From contig NZ_VWVU01000032.1 in assembly GCF_008638365.1 (NCBI RefSeq), forward strand, positions 16,205 to 80,204: a stretch of 64,000 nt of DNA, read 5' to 3'. The position numbers were made by a program, and so were the translations under genes. Numbering within the stretch: position 1 is the first letter of the stretch; each line of letters starts with the position of its first letter. This DNA is from Nocardiopsis quinghaiensis. Lineage in GTDB: Bacteria > Actinomycetota > Actinomycetes > Streptosporangiales > Streptosporangiaceae. Under the pieces are notes generated by a model. It had not been told where the DNA came from and ran no database searches. It saw nothing but the letters and a program-made list of their open reading frames with translations. Shown in pieces: positions 34,063-42,799 of this stretch.

Positions 34063-35328
34063 ATGACAGGTGTGCGACAGTACGGTCCCCCCAGCGACGA
34101 CGACTCCGTGTGGACCGTGCGCGGCGGTACGGAGCAGGAGTATCCCGAGGCCCTCAGAGTCTTCGCCGAGGCCCTCAACATCCCGGTCCAGGAGGAACTG
34201 CGGGGCGAGCGCGAGCATCCCGTCGCCGAGCACGAGCGCACCCTGCTCGCCCTGGACGGCGACCGGACCGTGGGCACCGCCATGGCCCACAGCTTCGAGA
34301 TGACCATGCCGGGCGGGCCCCGCCCGGTGGCCGGTGTGACGGGTGTGGGCGTATGGCCCACCCACCGCCGCCGGGGCGTGCTCAGCGCCCTCATGCGCCG
34401 CCAGCTCGCCGACATCCGCGCCCGTGGCGAGAACCTGGCCGCGCTGTGGGCCTCCGAGGGCGGCATCTACGGCCGGTTCGGCTACGGCGTGTCCTCCCGG
34501 GAGATGAGGGCGAGCGTCCAGCGCGTCCACGCCCGCCTGCGCCCCGACGCGCCCCGCGACCCCTCCCTGGCCGTCGAACTGGTCGAGCCCGCACAGGCGC
34601 GCGAGGAGATGGAGCGCCTCCACCGGCAGGCCCTCCCCTCGCGCGTGGGGCAGTTCTCCCGTAGCGCCAACTGGTGGAGCCGGATGCTCACGGACAAGCC
34701 CGGTCCCGGTGCCGGGCGGACGCGCGTGGCCCTGGTGCGCGGCCCCGACGGGTCCCGGGGCTACGCACTGCACCGCCTCCTCAGCCCCGGGGAGTCGGGT
34801 CTTCCCCAGGGGCAGGTCATGGTGCGGGAGCTGGTCACCACCACCCCGGCCGCGCGGGTCGCCCTGTACGAGCACCTGCTGGAGCGCGACCTGATCGCCG
34901 AGACGGTCTTCGAGAGCCTGCCCGAGGACGACGCCCTGTCCGCCCTGCTGGCCGATCCCGGGCGCCTGGTCAGGCACGGCTTCGACGAGCTCTGGATCCG
35001 CCTGGTGGACGTGCCCGGGGCCCTGTCGGATCGTCCCTACAACCTTCCGGTGGACACCGTGCTGGAGGTCGCCGACCGGTTCGCGCCGTGGAACGCCGGG
35101 CGCTGGCGCCTGAGGGCCGACGCCGAGGGCGCCCGCGTGGAGGCCACCGACGCCGCCCCCGACCTCAGCCTGGACGTGTCCCACCTGGGCGCGGCCTACC
35201 TGGGCCGCACCTCCCCGACATCCTTCGTGGACGCCGGGGTGGCCACCGAGCACACCCCGGGCGTGGCCGCGCGGCTGGGCACGGCCCTGTACGCGCCGCG
35301 CGCACCCTTCTGCGGCACCGGATTCTGA
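34063..35328 (+). CDS. Eis-like N-acetyltransferase, copy 1
   Basis: 421 residues. An N-terminal GNAT domain contains GVTGVGVWPTHRRRGVLSAL at residues 91-110, the acetyl-CoA-binding V/I-x-x-x-x-R-x-x-G/A region. A second GNAT-like lobe runs through about 300, and a C-terminal sterol-carrier-like (SCP2) lobe (LRADAEGARVEATDAAPDLS, LDVSHLGAAYLGR) ends in phenylalanine. The tripartite layout is that of Eis from mycobacteria, a hexameric enzyme whose C-terminal carboxylate acts in catalysis. It may acetylate amines on drugs or proteins. It is the first of two tandem copies with nearly identical DNA blocks. Confidence 0.93.
   Translation: MTGVRQYGPPSDDDSVWTVRGGTEQEYPEALRVFAEALNIPVQEELRGEREHPVAEHERTLLALDGDRTVGTAMAHSFEMTMPGGPRPVAGVTGVGVWPTHRRRGVLSALMRRQLADIRARGENLAALWASEGGIYGRFGYGVSSREMRASVQRVHARLRPDAPRDPSLAVELVEPAQAREEMERLHRQALPSRVGQFSRSANWWSRMLTDKPGPGAGRTRVALVRGPDGSRGYALHRLLSPGESGLPQGQVMVRELVTTTPAARVALYEHLLERDLIAETVFESLPEDDALSALLADPGRLVRHGFDELWIRLVDVPGALSDRPYNLPVDTVLEVADRFAPWNAGRWRLRADAEGARVEATDAAPDLSLDVSHLGAAYLGRTSPTSFVDAGVATEHTPGVAARLGTALYAPRAPFCGTGF
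34294..34417 (+). repeat. Near-identical block, copy in Eis-like gene 1 (partner 35633-35756)
   Basis: These 124 bp match 35633-35756 with one substitution (A at 34353 in place of G), although flanking parts of the two genes are much less similar. A second shared block starts near 35131 and 36466 (GCCCGCGTGGAGGCCACCGA and onward) and is identical for about 60 bp. Confidence 0.85.
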
Positions 35329-35400
35329 CGAGAACGACACTGACACCGACACCACACACCAGCCGTGGCACGGCCGCGGCGCAGTCGACAGGCCTTGAAC

Positions 35401-36663
35401 ATGAGAACCCATCCCAGTCCCCGCCCCGAGTGGACCGTGCGGGGAACCGACCGCGACGAGTACATCGAGGTGATGCGCGTCGTCGGCGAGGCGCTGCTGT
35501 CCTCGGACTCCCCGCGGGAGCGCGAGCGCTACCTGCGGCCCCTCCTGGACGCCGAGGGCTATGACCGCGTCCTGGTCGCCGTGGACGGCGACGAGATCGT
35601 GGGGTCGGTCAACGACTTCGCCTTCGAGATGACCATGCCGGGCGGGCCCCGCCCGGTGGCCGGTGTGACGGGTGTGGGCGTGTGGCCCACCCACCGCCGC
35701 CGGGGCGTGCTCAGCGCCCTCATGCGCCGCCAGCTCGCCGACATCCACGCGCGCGGCGAGCGCTACGCCGCCCTGTGGGCCTCCGAGGGCGCCATCTACG
35801 GCCGGTTCGGCTACGGGGCGGCGGCCACCGAGATGGAGACGGGTGTCCGCATCCCCCACACCGCGCTGCGCGCCGACGCCCCGAGCGATCCCGGTCTGCG
35901 GATCCGCCTGGCCGACCCCGAGCAGGCGCGCCCGGACCTGGAGCGGGTGCACCGCGAGGCCGCCGCCGTCCAGGTCGGCCAGTTCCAGCGGGCCGCGCAC
36001 TGGTGGGACCGCGTCCTGCGGGACCTGCCCGAGCAGCGCGGCGGCAGGGGGCCGCTGCGCGCCGTGGTGGTCAGCGGCCCCGGCGGACCGCTGGGATACG
36101 CCCTCTACCACACCCGTAGCAGGTGGGAGCGCGACGGCTCCCACGGTGAGGTGTACGTCAAGGAGGTCACCGCCACGGCCCCGGCGGCCTGGACCGCCCT
36201 GTACGAGCACCTGTTCAACCGGGACCTGGTCAGTGAGGTCGTCTTCGACTCCCTGGCCGTGGACGACCCGCTGCGCCACCTGCTCGCGGACGGCGGCCGG
36301 GCGGTGCCCACGCTCTACACCTCCCTGTGGGTGCGGCTGGTGGACGTGCCCGGGGCCCTGTCCGAGCGCTCCTACGCCGCGCCCGTCGAGACGGTCCTGG
36401 AGGTCGCCGACCGGTTTGCGCCGTGGAACGCCGGGCGCTGGCGTCTGAGGGCAGGCACCGACGGCGCCCGCGTGGAGGCCACCGACGCCGCCCCCGACCT
36501 CAGCCTGGACGTGTCCCACCTGGGCGCCGCCCACCTGGGCCAGAGCACGCTGGACGGCTACCTGCGCGCGGGTCTGCTCACCGAGCACACCCCGGGCGCG
36601 GTGGAGCGCCTGGACGCCGCCCTGCACCGCTCCCGGGCACCGTTCTGCGGCCTGGTCTTCTGA
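35401..36663 (+). CDS. Eis-like N-acetyltransferase, copy 2
   Basis: 420 residues from the ATG at 35401. It has the same three lobes as the preceding gene, with GVTGVGVWPTHRRRGVLSAL conserved and the C-terminus RSAPFCGLVF-like (SRAPFCGLVF) ending in Phe. It differs in the N-terminal and middle substrate regions (RTHPSPRPEWTVRGTDRDEY; HWWDRVLRDLPEQRGG), so the substrate range may differ. The 72-bp gap to copy 1 holds no promoter-like sequence, and the pair is probably one transcript. A 14-bp perfect terminator follows. Confidence 0.93.
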   Translation: MRTHPSPRPEWTVRGTDRDEYIEVMRVVGEALLSSDSPRERERYLRPLLDAEGYDRVLVAVDGDEIVGSVNDFAFEMTMPGGPRPVAGVTGVGVWPTHRRRGVLSALMRRQLADIHARGERYAALWASEGAIYGRFGYGAAATEMETGVRIPHTALRADAPSDPGLRIRLADPEQARPDLERVHREAAAVQVGQFQRAAHWWDRVLRDLPEQRGGRGPLRAVVVSGPGGPLGYALYHTRSRWERDGSHGEVYVKEVTATAPAAWTALYEHLFNRDLVSEVVFDSLAVDDPLRHLLADGGRAVPTLYTSLWVRLVDVPGALSERSYAAPVETVLEVADRFAPWNAGRWRLRAGTDGARVEATDAAPDLSLDVSHLGAAHLGQSTLDGYLRAGLLTEHTPGAVERLDAALHRSRAPFCGLVF

Positions 36664-36676
36664 CCGGAGGCGCCAC

Positions 36677-36710
36677 CGGACCGGCCCCGCGCGACGGCGG
36701 GGCCGGTCCG
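36677..36710. terminator. Bidirectional terminator between eis-like and aminotransferase genes
   Basis: CGGACCGGCCCCGC (36677-36690) and GCGGGGCCGGTCCG (36697-36710) form a perfect 14-bp stem with a 6-base loop between convergent genes. Confidence 0.85.
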
Positions 36711-36715
36711 CGTCC

Positions 36716-37774
36716 TCAGCCCTTCAGTGCCTTGACCAGGCGGTCCACGTCGGACTCGTCGTTGTACAGGTGGAAGGCCGCCCGCAGCCGCCCGTCGCGG
36801 GCGGCGGTGGTGATCCCCGCCCGGTCCACGCGCTCCATGGCGTCCTCGGACACGGACAGGGACACGATCGCCGATCCGGTCGGCTCCATGTCCATGGCCT
36901 CGCGGAAGCGGTCGCCCAGGGCGGCGCCGTGCTCGCCGACCGTCTCGATCCCCACCTCCTCCAGCAGGGACAGGGACTCCTCCAGGGAGATCCAGGCCGA
37001 CCACACCGGTGGCAGGTCCAGGCGGCGGGCCTGCTCGGCGAGCCGCAGCGGCCCCCCGTACAGCGACTCCCAACGGTCACCGCCCGCGTACCAGTTCGCG
37101 GCCTGGGGTTCGAGCGCGGCCAGGGCCTCGGTGGTGCCGGTCAGCAGGGCCGCCCCACGTGTGCCCAGCAGCCACTTGAAGGTGGAGCACACCGTGTAGT
37201 CGATCCGGGCGGCGTCCAGCGGCAGCCATCCGGCGGACTGGGTGGTGTCCACCAGTAGCCGCGCGCCGTGGTCGGCGCAGGCCCCGACCAGGTCCCGCAG
37301 CGGGGCGATGGCGCCGTTGGCGGACTGCACGGCGGAGACGGCCACCAGAGTGGTGCCGGGGCCGACCTCCTCGGGCAGGTGTTCCAGGGGGACCTCGCGT
37401 ACCCGCACTCCGTCCTTGTTGCGGGCCAGGAACGGAAAGACCACGGAAGTGAACTCGTCGCGCGCGAGCAGCACCTCCGAGCCCGGGGCCAGGCCGGCGG
37501 CCACCGTGCCGACCAGCTGGGCGACGTGGCTGCCGATGGCCACGCGGTCGGCGGACACACCGCTCATGCGGGCGTAGGCGGTGCGGACCCTCTCGATGGC
37601 GGAATCGGTGTCGACGGGGGAGAAACGGCCGGTGGCCACCTCGCGGGTGTGCCGTTCCAGGGCACGCAGCGCCCGGTGGGGTGTCAGGCCGTGTGTGGCG
37701 GTGTTGAGGTAGGTGCTCCCGGGGGAGAACTGCTGTCCGGCGGTGCGCAGGCGGGTGCGGCTGGAATCGTCCAT
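36716..37774 (-). CDS. Class V aminotransferase / cysteine desulfurase-like PLP enzyme
   Basis: 352 residues. STYLNTATHGLTPHRALRAL is the substrate-binding N-terminus, VDTTQSAGWLPLDAARIDY carries the PLP Asp, and the cofactor Lys is in STFKWLLGTRG. This is fold type I PLP chemistry of the class V group, including kynureninase, isopenicillin N epimerase-like and SufS-like enzymes. No Cys-loop typical of SufS is seen, so desulfurase activity is doubtful. The ATG at 37774 starts the conserved part; function beyond the superfamily is unknown. It lies downstream of, and codirectional with, the MarR gene (94 bp gap). Confidence 0.87.
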   Translation of the reverse strand: MDDSSRTRLRTAGQQFSPGSTYLNTATHGLTPHRALRALERHTREVATGRFSPVDTDSAIERVRTAYARMSGVSADRVAIGSHVAQLVGTVAAGLAPGSEVLLARDEFTSVVFPFLARNKDGVRVREVPLEHLPEEVGPGTTLVAVSAVQSANGAIAPLRDLVGACADHGARLLVDTTQSAGWLPLDAARIDYTVCSTFKWLLGTRGAALLTGTTEALAALEPQAANWYAGGDRWESLYGGPLRLAEQARRLDLPPVWSAWISLEESLSLLEEVGIETVGEHGAALGDRFREAMDMEPTGSAIVSLSVSEDAMERVDRAGITTAARDGRLRAAFHLYNDESDVDRLVKALKG

Positions 37775-37868
37775 GCTCCGATGCTCACAGCCGGGAGGGG
37801 GGGCGCTCAAGGTCCATTCCGGCCCGCTGCGGACTGTGTTCTCCGGGGACGCGTCGGGTCCGGGGCCC

Positions 37869-38408
37869 TCAGCTGCGGAACTTGGCCCTGGCGTTGGTGG
37901 AGCCCGCCATGAGTTTGTTGAGCAGGCGTACGAGCTCCTGGCGCTCCTCGGGTTCGAGCTCCTGGGCCCAGGCGCTCTCGCGCCGGTTGTGGGCGCGGAA
38001 GCCGCCGAGGATCGCTCCGTATCCGGCCTCGGTGAGGCTGAGCTGGAGGGCTCGCCGGTCGTGGACGGCGCGCTCGCGCACGATGAGTCCGTCGCGTTCG
38101 AGGGTGTTGAGCAGCGCGGACAGCGCGGCCCGGCTCATACCGGAGATCTCGGCGGTGGTCTTGGCCTCCATGGGACCGGCCAGCCACAGCGCGAAGATCA
38201 CCCTGAACCCGGGCCAGGTGAGTCCGCGCGGGCGGTGCACGGATGATTCCAGGTCGTAGATGACCATGCTCGTGGCCCGGTTGAGGGTCAGGACCATGCG
38301 CATGGCGTCGGTGTTGACGGAGGGCAGTTCCTGCTCGGCCTTCTGCACCGCGTAGTCCACGAATGACCAGAAGGTGAGATCGCTTGGGGGTGCGGTGTTA
38401 TGGGTCAC
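37869..38408 (-). CDS. MarR family regulator, likely of the homogentisate operon
   Basis: 179 residues from a GTG at 38408. The winged helix is LTWPGFRVIFALWLAGPMEA, KTTAEISGMSRAALSALLNT, LERDGLIVRERAVHDRRALQ, with the D-R-R wing typical of MarR proteins. Helices at both ends form the dimer. It is divergent from the MBL/monooxygenase/hmgA operon with 358 bp between, containing a MarR-like palindrome. MarR proteins such as HpcR/HpaR regulate aromatic acid catabolism by binding the aromatic ligand. Upstream in-frame sequence is basic and low-complexity, so this GTG is preferred. Confidence 0.88.
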   Translation of the reverse strand: MTHNTAPPSDLTFWSFVDYAVQKAEQELPSVNTDAMRMVLTLNRATSMVIYDLESSVHRPRGLTWPGFRVIFALWLAGPMEAKTTAEISGMSRAALSALLNTLERDGLIVRERAVHDRRALQLSLTEAGYGAILGGFRAHNRRESAWAQELEPEERQELVRLLNKLMAGSTNARAKFRS

Positions 38409-38630
38409 GGCGCCCAGCCTAGTGCCTGGGGTACGGGCGCTGTTTACCGCGTTTTTCCTCTCTGATGCCCGTGTGGAGCGGATATGGCCCGGCGTGGGTG
38501 TTGTGCGAATAGGTGTTCCTCGGGGGCCGAGGGTTATGGGCATGGCGCGTGTGCGTGGCGGTGTCCGGGCCGACGGGCCCGTGGACCGCCAGGTGGGGGG
38601 CTGCGGCCGGGGTGGAGAGTAACCTTGAAG

Positions 38631-38646
38631 TGTGATCTGCATCACG
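38631..38646. promoter_or_regulatory. CRP-like site upstream of homogentisate operon
   Basis: TGTGATCTGCATCACG fits TGTGA-N6-TCACA at 9 of 10 conserved positions. It lies 121 bp upstream of the first operon gene. CRP-family proteins with this specificity are common in actinomycetes. Binding is inference. Confidence 0.6.
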
Positions 38647-38704
38647 CCAGAACCGGGGCCACGCCTCTTGGCTCTGTGGTGTGGGGCACGTTATGGTCAG
38701 AACC

Positions 38705-38718
38705 ATCAAACCTTTGAT
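38705..38718. promoter_or_regulatory. Candidate MarR operator
   Basis: ATCAAACCTTTGAT is a perfect 6-2-6 inverted repeat, 49-62 bp before the MBL-fold gene. ATGGT-N4-ACCAT (38693-38706) abuts it and TTGATCAA (38714-38721) overlaps it. The cluster of symmetric AT-rich motifs in the divergent intergenic region suits a MarR-family repressor. Confidence 0.65.
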
Positions 38719-38766
38719 CAATTGGGCGGCAGGCGCCGCCCAGAGCGAGTGAAGGGTCCTTCGACC

Positions 38767-39729
38767 ATGGCAGCCAAGCCGTTCGCCTCATCCGCCGACA
38801 CCGAGGCCAAGCCGCAGACCCTGGAGGTCCTGGCCGACGGGGTCTACGCACTCACCGCCGAGGGCGACCCCAACGTGGGCGCCATCGAGGGCGAGGACTT
38901 CCTCGTGGCCTTCGAGGCCCTGGCCACCCCCGCCGCCGCGCGTGACTGGCTCGCCCTGCTGCGCCAGCACACCGACAAGCCCGTCCGCTACCTGGTGCTC
39001 TCGCACTACCACGCGGTCCGCGTCCTGGGCGCCAGCGCCTTCGACGCCGAGATCATCCTCACCCACGAGAAGACCCACGAACTCATCCGCGAACGCGGCA
39101 AGGAGGACTGGGCCAGCGAGTTCGGCCGCATGCCCCGCCTGGCCAAGGACGCCGACTCCGTGCCCGGCCTGACCTGGCCCACCCAGACCTTCGCCGACCG
39201 CACCACCATCGACCTGGGCGGCGACCGCGGCGAGCTGGTCCTGCAGTACTTCGGCCGCGGCCACACCGAGGGCGACGTCGTCGCCTGGCTGCCCAAGCAC
39301 AAGATCCTCTTCGCCGGAGACCTCGTCGAGGCACAGGCCGCCCTCTACACCGGGGACGCCTTCCACCACGACTGGGCCGGGGCCACCCTGGACGGCGTCA
39401 GGGCCCTGGGCGCCGAGATGCTCGTCGGCGGACGCGGCGCCGTCAGCCGCGGCCGTGCCGAGGTCGACGCCGCCATCGAGCAGACCCGCAACTTCCTCAA
39501 CGTCATGATCGAGAAGGTCGGCGCGGTCCACAGCCGCGGCGGCACCCTCAAGGAGGCCTTCGAGGCCACCCACGCCGCCCTGGTCGGCGACTACGGCCAC
39601 TGGCCCATCTTCGAGCACTGCCTGCCCTTCGACGTCTCCCGCCTGTGGGACGAGTTCTCCGGCATCGAGCGCCCCGTCATCTGGACCGCCGAGCGCGACC
39701 GGCAGGTCTGGGACCAGCTCCAGGGCTGA
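38767..39729 (+). CDS. MBL-fold metallohydrolase-like protein of homogentisate operon
   Basis: 320 residues. The metallo-beta-lactamase fold is seen in LVLSHYHAVRVLGASAF, YFGRGHTEGDVVAWLP and ILFAGDLVEAQ. The usual HxHxDH metal motif is H80-Y-H82-A-V-R, so the third and fourth ligands (Asp, His) are missing, while H166 and D185 remain. It may bind one metal or act in a different way. It is the first gene of the operon, 71 bp before the monooxygenase; its job in homogentisate catabolism is unknown. ATG at 38767 has GAAGGG about 10 bp upstream. Confidence 0.85.
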   Translation: MAAKPFASSADTEAKPQTLEVLADGVYALTAEGDPNVGAIEGEDFLVAFEALATPAAARDWLALLRQHTDKPVRYLVLSHYHAVRVLGASAFDAEIILTHEKTHELIRERGKEDWASEFGRMPRLAKDADSVPGLTWPTQTFADRTTIDLGGDRGELVLQYFGRGHTEGDVVAWLPKHKILFAGDLVEAQAALYTGDAFHHDWAGATLDGVRALGAEMLVGGRGAVSRGRAEVDAAIEQTRNFLNVMIEKVGAVHSRGGTLKEAFEATHAALVGDYGHWPIFEHCLPFDVSRLWDEFSGIERPVIWTAERDRQVWDQLQG

Positions 39730-39800
39730 GGTCCGTCCCACCCCTTCCTCCTTCTTCCGTACGCGCCCCCGCGGGCGCCCACGCCGAACGGAGCCACCAC

Positions 39801-41555
39801 ATGCGGCCCCCCGCTCCACGCACCCCCGCCGGTCCCGCCGCCGAGCCCGTCCTGGTACTCGGCGCGGGGCCGGTCGGCCAGACCGCGGCCCTGCTGCTGG
39901 CCCGGCGCGGCGTCCCCGTGCTGGTCGTGGACGAGCGCCCCGAACGCGACGCCGTCGGATCCAAGGCCATCTGCCAACAGCGCGACGTGCTCGACGTCTG
40001 GGACTGGCTGGGCGCCGGGACCATCGCGAAGGAGGGCCTGACCTGGGACACCGCACGCACCTTCTACCGCGGGCACGAACTGTTCAGCGTGCACCTGGCC
40101 GACCCGGCGGCCTCGTCCCTGCCCCCGTTCGTCAACATCTCCCAGTCCCGCACCGAGCAGGTCCTGGACGAGCGCATGGCCCAGGCGGGCGTGCCGGTCC
40201 TGTGGAACCACCGGGTCACCGGCATCGCCCAGGACGAACACGGCGTCACCGTGGAGTGCCACACCCCCCAGGGGCCGGTGAGCCTGCGCGGATCCCACGC
40301 CCTGTCGTGCCTGGGCGCCCACGGCGGCGTGGTCCGCGAGGCCCTGGGCCTGGCCTTCGACGGCACCACCTTCGACGACCGCTTCCTCATCTGCGACATC
40401 CGGGCCGACCTCGCCGGCTGGGAGCGCGAGCGCCGCTTCTACTTCGACCCCGAGTGGAACCCCGGCCGCCAGGTGCTCATCCACCCCTGCCCCGACTCGG
40501 TCTACCGCATCGACTGGCAGGTCCCCGCCGACTTCGACCTGGCGGCCGAGGAGGCCAGCGGGCGCCTGGACGCCCGCATCCGCCAGATCATCGGCGAGCG
40601 GCCCTACGAGATCGTCTGGCACTCGGTCTACCGGTTCCACACACGCGTGGCCGAGCGCATGCGCTCGGGCCGCGTCCTGCTGCTCGGCGACAACGCCCAC
40701 CTGGTCGCGCCCTTCGGGGCCCGCGGCCTCAACTCCGGCGTCCAGGACGCCGAGAACGCCGCCTGGAAGCTCGCCTACGTCCTGGCCGGATGGGCGGGCG
40801 AGGAGCTGCTGGAGAGCTACCACGCCGAACGCCACGCCGCGGCCCTGGAGAACGCCGACGTCACCAGCGCCACCATGCGCTTCCTGGTCCCCCATGACGA
40901 GGAGGCGCACCGCACCCGCGTCACCGTGCTCGAACAGGCGCTGACCGAGGAGGCGGCCCGCGCCCGGGTCGACTCCGGACGCCTGGCCGAACCGTTCTGG
41001 TACACCGACTCGGCCCTGACCACCCCCTGCCCCGAGCGCCCCTTCGGAGGGCGGCCCCCGCGCGGACGGACCCCCGACCCCTGCCCCGGCGTGGTCCTGC
41101 CCGACGCCCCCGTCAGCCTCCCCGACGACGGTGCGCCCACCCGCATCCGCCCGCTGCTGCGCCAGGGCCTGACCCTGCTGGTGGGCGCCGCTCCCGCAGA
41201 CCGCGAGCCCGACGCGTTCCTGCGGGACGTGCGCACCGCCGCCCGCGAGGCCACACAGGCCCCCGTCGACGCCCTGTACCTGGAGGGGATCGACACCACC
41301 GGCGCGCTCACCAGGGCCCTGGACCCCGCGCCCGGCCAGGTGTGGCTGGTGCGCCCCGACGCCCACGTGGCCGCCGTCGTCGCGGGCGGGGACACCGCCG
41401 CCGTGCGCGCCGCAGTGCGCACCGCACTGGGGCGTGCACCCGGCTTCCCCGCGCCCGCCGAGGCGACCGACATGGCCGACCGGCCGGCCGGGCCCGCCGC
41501 CGACGACGCCCCCGGCACCGATCCGCGCGGCGACGAGCCCGCCCCGACCGCCTGA
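39801..41555 (+). CDS. FAD-dependent aromatic monooxygenase (MhpA/PHBH-like)
   Basis: 584 residues. LVLGAGPVGQTAALLLARRG is the FAD Rossmann motif, SQSRTEQVLDERMA the middle part, and VLLLGDNAHLVAPFGARGLN the GD motif that binds FAD ribityl and NAD(P)H. The C-terminal thioredoxin-like domain (LDPAPGQVWLVRPDAHVAAV) marks the MhpA-type branch. From its place between the MBL gene and hmgA, it probably hydroxylates a hydroxyphenylacetate to homogentisate; that is inference, because no HppD gene is present. ATG at 39801 follows GGAGCC. Confidence 0.9.
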   Translation: MRPPAPRTPAGPAAEPVLVLGAGPVGQTAALLLARRGVPVLVVDERPERDAVGSKAICQQRDVLDVWDWLGAGTIAKEGLTWDTARTFYRGHELFSVHLADPAASSLPPFVNISQSRTEQVLDERMAQAGVPVLWNHRVTGIAQDEHGVTVECHTPQGPVSLRGSHALSCLGAHGGVVREALGLAFDGTTFDDRFLICDIRADLAGWERERRFYFDPEWNPGRQVLIHPCPDSVYRIDWQVPADFDLAAEEASGRLDARIRQIIGERPYEIVWHSVYRFHTRVAERMRSGRVLLLGDNAHLVAPFGARGLNSGVQDAENAAWKLAYVLAGWAGEELLESYHAERHAAALENADVTSATMRFLVPHDEEAHRTRVTVLEQALTEEAARARVDSGRLAEPFWYTDSALTTPCPERPFGGRPPRGRTPDPCPGVVLPDAPVSLPDDGAPTRIRPLLRQGLTLLVGAAPADREPDAFLRDVRTAAREATQAPVDALYLEGIDTTGALTRALDPAPGQVWLVRPDAHVAAVVAGGDTAAVRAAVRTALGRAPGFPAPAEATDMADRPAGPAADDAPGTDPRGDEPAPTA

Positions 41556-41590
41556 CCCGGACCCACCCGACACGGAGGGAGAACACCGCC

Positions 41591-42799
41591 ATGGCCTACT
41601 ACCGCCAGGTCGGCGAGGTGCCCCGCACCCGCCACACCCAGCACCGCACCCCCGAGGGCGGCCTGTACTACGAGGAGCTGATGGGGGAGGAGGGCTTCTC
41701 CTCCGACTCCTCGCTGCTCTACCACCGGGCCATCCCCTCGGCCATCGTCGACGCCGCCGAGTGGCGGGTCCCCGACCAGACCCGCACCCGCAACGCGCCG
41801 ATGGTGCCCCGCCACCTGAGGCTGCACGGCCTCTTCTCCGACCAGGAGTGGAAGGCCGCCGACGTGGTGGAGTCGCGCCGCCTGGTCCTGGGCAACGACG
41901 ACGTGCGCATCTCCTACGTCGTGGCCGGGGCTCCCTCGGAGCTGTACCGCAACGGCATCGGCGACGAGTGCGTGTACGTGGAGTCGGGCACCGCCCGTGT
42001 GGAGACCGTCTTCGGTCTGCTGGAGGTCGGACAGGGCGACTACGTCATCCTGCCGCGCGCCACCACCCACCGCTGGGTGCCCACCGGGGACGGACCGCTG
42101 CGCGCCTACGTGGTCGAGGCCAACAGCCACATCGCCCCACCCAAGCGCTACCTGTCCCGGTACGGGCAGTTCCTGGAGCACTCGCCCTACTGCGAGCGGG
42201 ACCTGCGCGGCCCCTCCGAGCCGCTGCTGGCCGAGGGCGAGAACATCGACGTGCTCATCAAGCACCGCGGCGACGGTCCCGGCGGGATCTCCGGTACCCG
42301 CTACACCTACCCCACCCACCCCTTCGACGTCGTGGGCTGGGACGGGTGCCTGTACCCCCACGTCCTCAACATCGACGACTTCCAGCCCATCACCGGGCGC
42401 GTCCACCAGCCGCCGCCCGTCCACCAGGTGTTCGAGGGCCACAACTTCGTCATCTGCAACTTCGTGCCGCGCAAGGTGGACTACCACCCCGGAGCCATCC
42501 CGGTGCCCTACTACCACTCCAACGTCGACTCCGACGAGGTCATGTTCTACTGCGGCGGCGACTACGAGGCCCGCAAGGGCTCCGGGATCGGCCAGGGCTC
42601 CATCTCCCTGCATCCGGGCGGCCACTCCCACGGCCCCCAACCCGGCGCCTACGAGCGCAGCATCGGTGCCGAGGCCTTCGACGAACTCGCCGTCATGGTG
42701 GACACCTTCCGCCCACTGGACCTGGGTGAGGGCGGCCTGGCCAGCGACGACGGCGTCTACGCCTGGAGCTGGGCCGGCGGCCGGAGGGAGCGGCGGTGA
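41591..42799 (+). CDS. hmgA: Homogentisate 1,2-dioxygenase
   Basis: 402 residues, family length. Iron ligands are seen as His in PYYHSNVDSDEVMF, Glu in the same motif, and His in LHPGGHSHGPQPG. HNFVICNFVPRKVDYHPGAI is diagnostic. The enzyme opens the ring of homogentisate to maleylacetoacetate with O2. It is 35 bp after the monooxygenase and overlaps the next gene by 4 bp (GTGA), so the operon is tightly coupled. Confidence 0.97.
   Translation: MAYYRQVGEVPRTRHTQHRTPEGGLYYEELMGEEGFSSDSSLLYHRAIPSAIVDAAEWRVPDQTRTRNAPMVPRHLRLHGLFSDQEWKAADVVESRRLVLGNDDVRISYVVAGAPSELYRNGIGDECVYVESGTARVETVFGLLEVGQGDYVILPRATTHRWVPTGDGPLRAYVVEANSHIAPPKRYLSRYGQFLEHSPYCERDLRGPSEPLLAEGENIDVLIKHRGDGPGGISGTRYTYPTHPFDVVGWDGCLYPHVLNIDDFQPITGRVHQPPPVHQVFEGHNFVICNFVPRKVDYHPGAIPVPYYHSNVDSDEVMFYCGGDYEARKGSGIGQGSISLHPGGHSHGPQPGAYERSIGAEAFDELAVMVDTFRPLDLGEGGLASDDGVYAWSWAGGRRERR

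Noticed and set aside
31348..36627. A minus-strand open frame of 1759 codons
   Set aside because: It lies antisense to the TauD-like and two Eis-like genes, which have strong motifs. It is Gly/His/Arg-rich low-complexity sequence, an effect of very high GC third positions.
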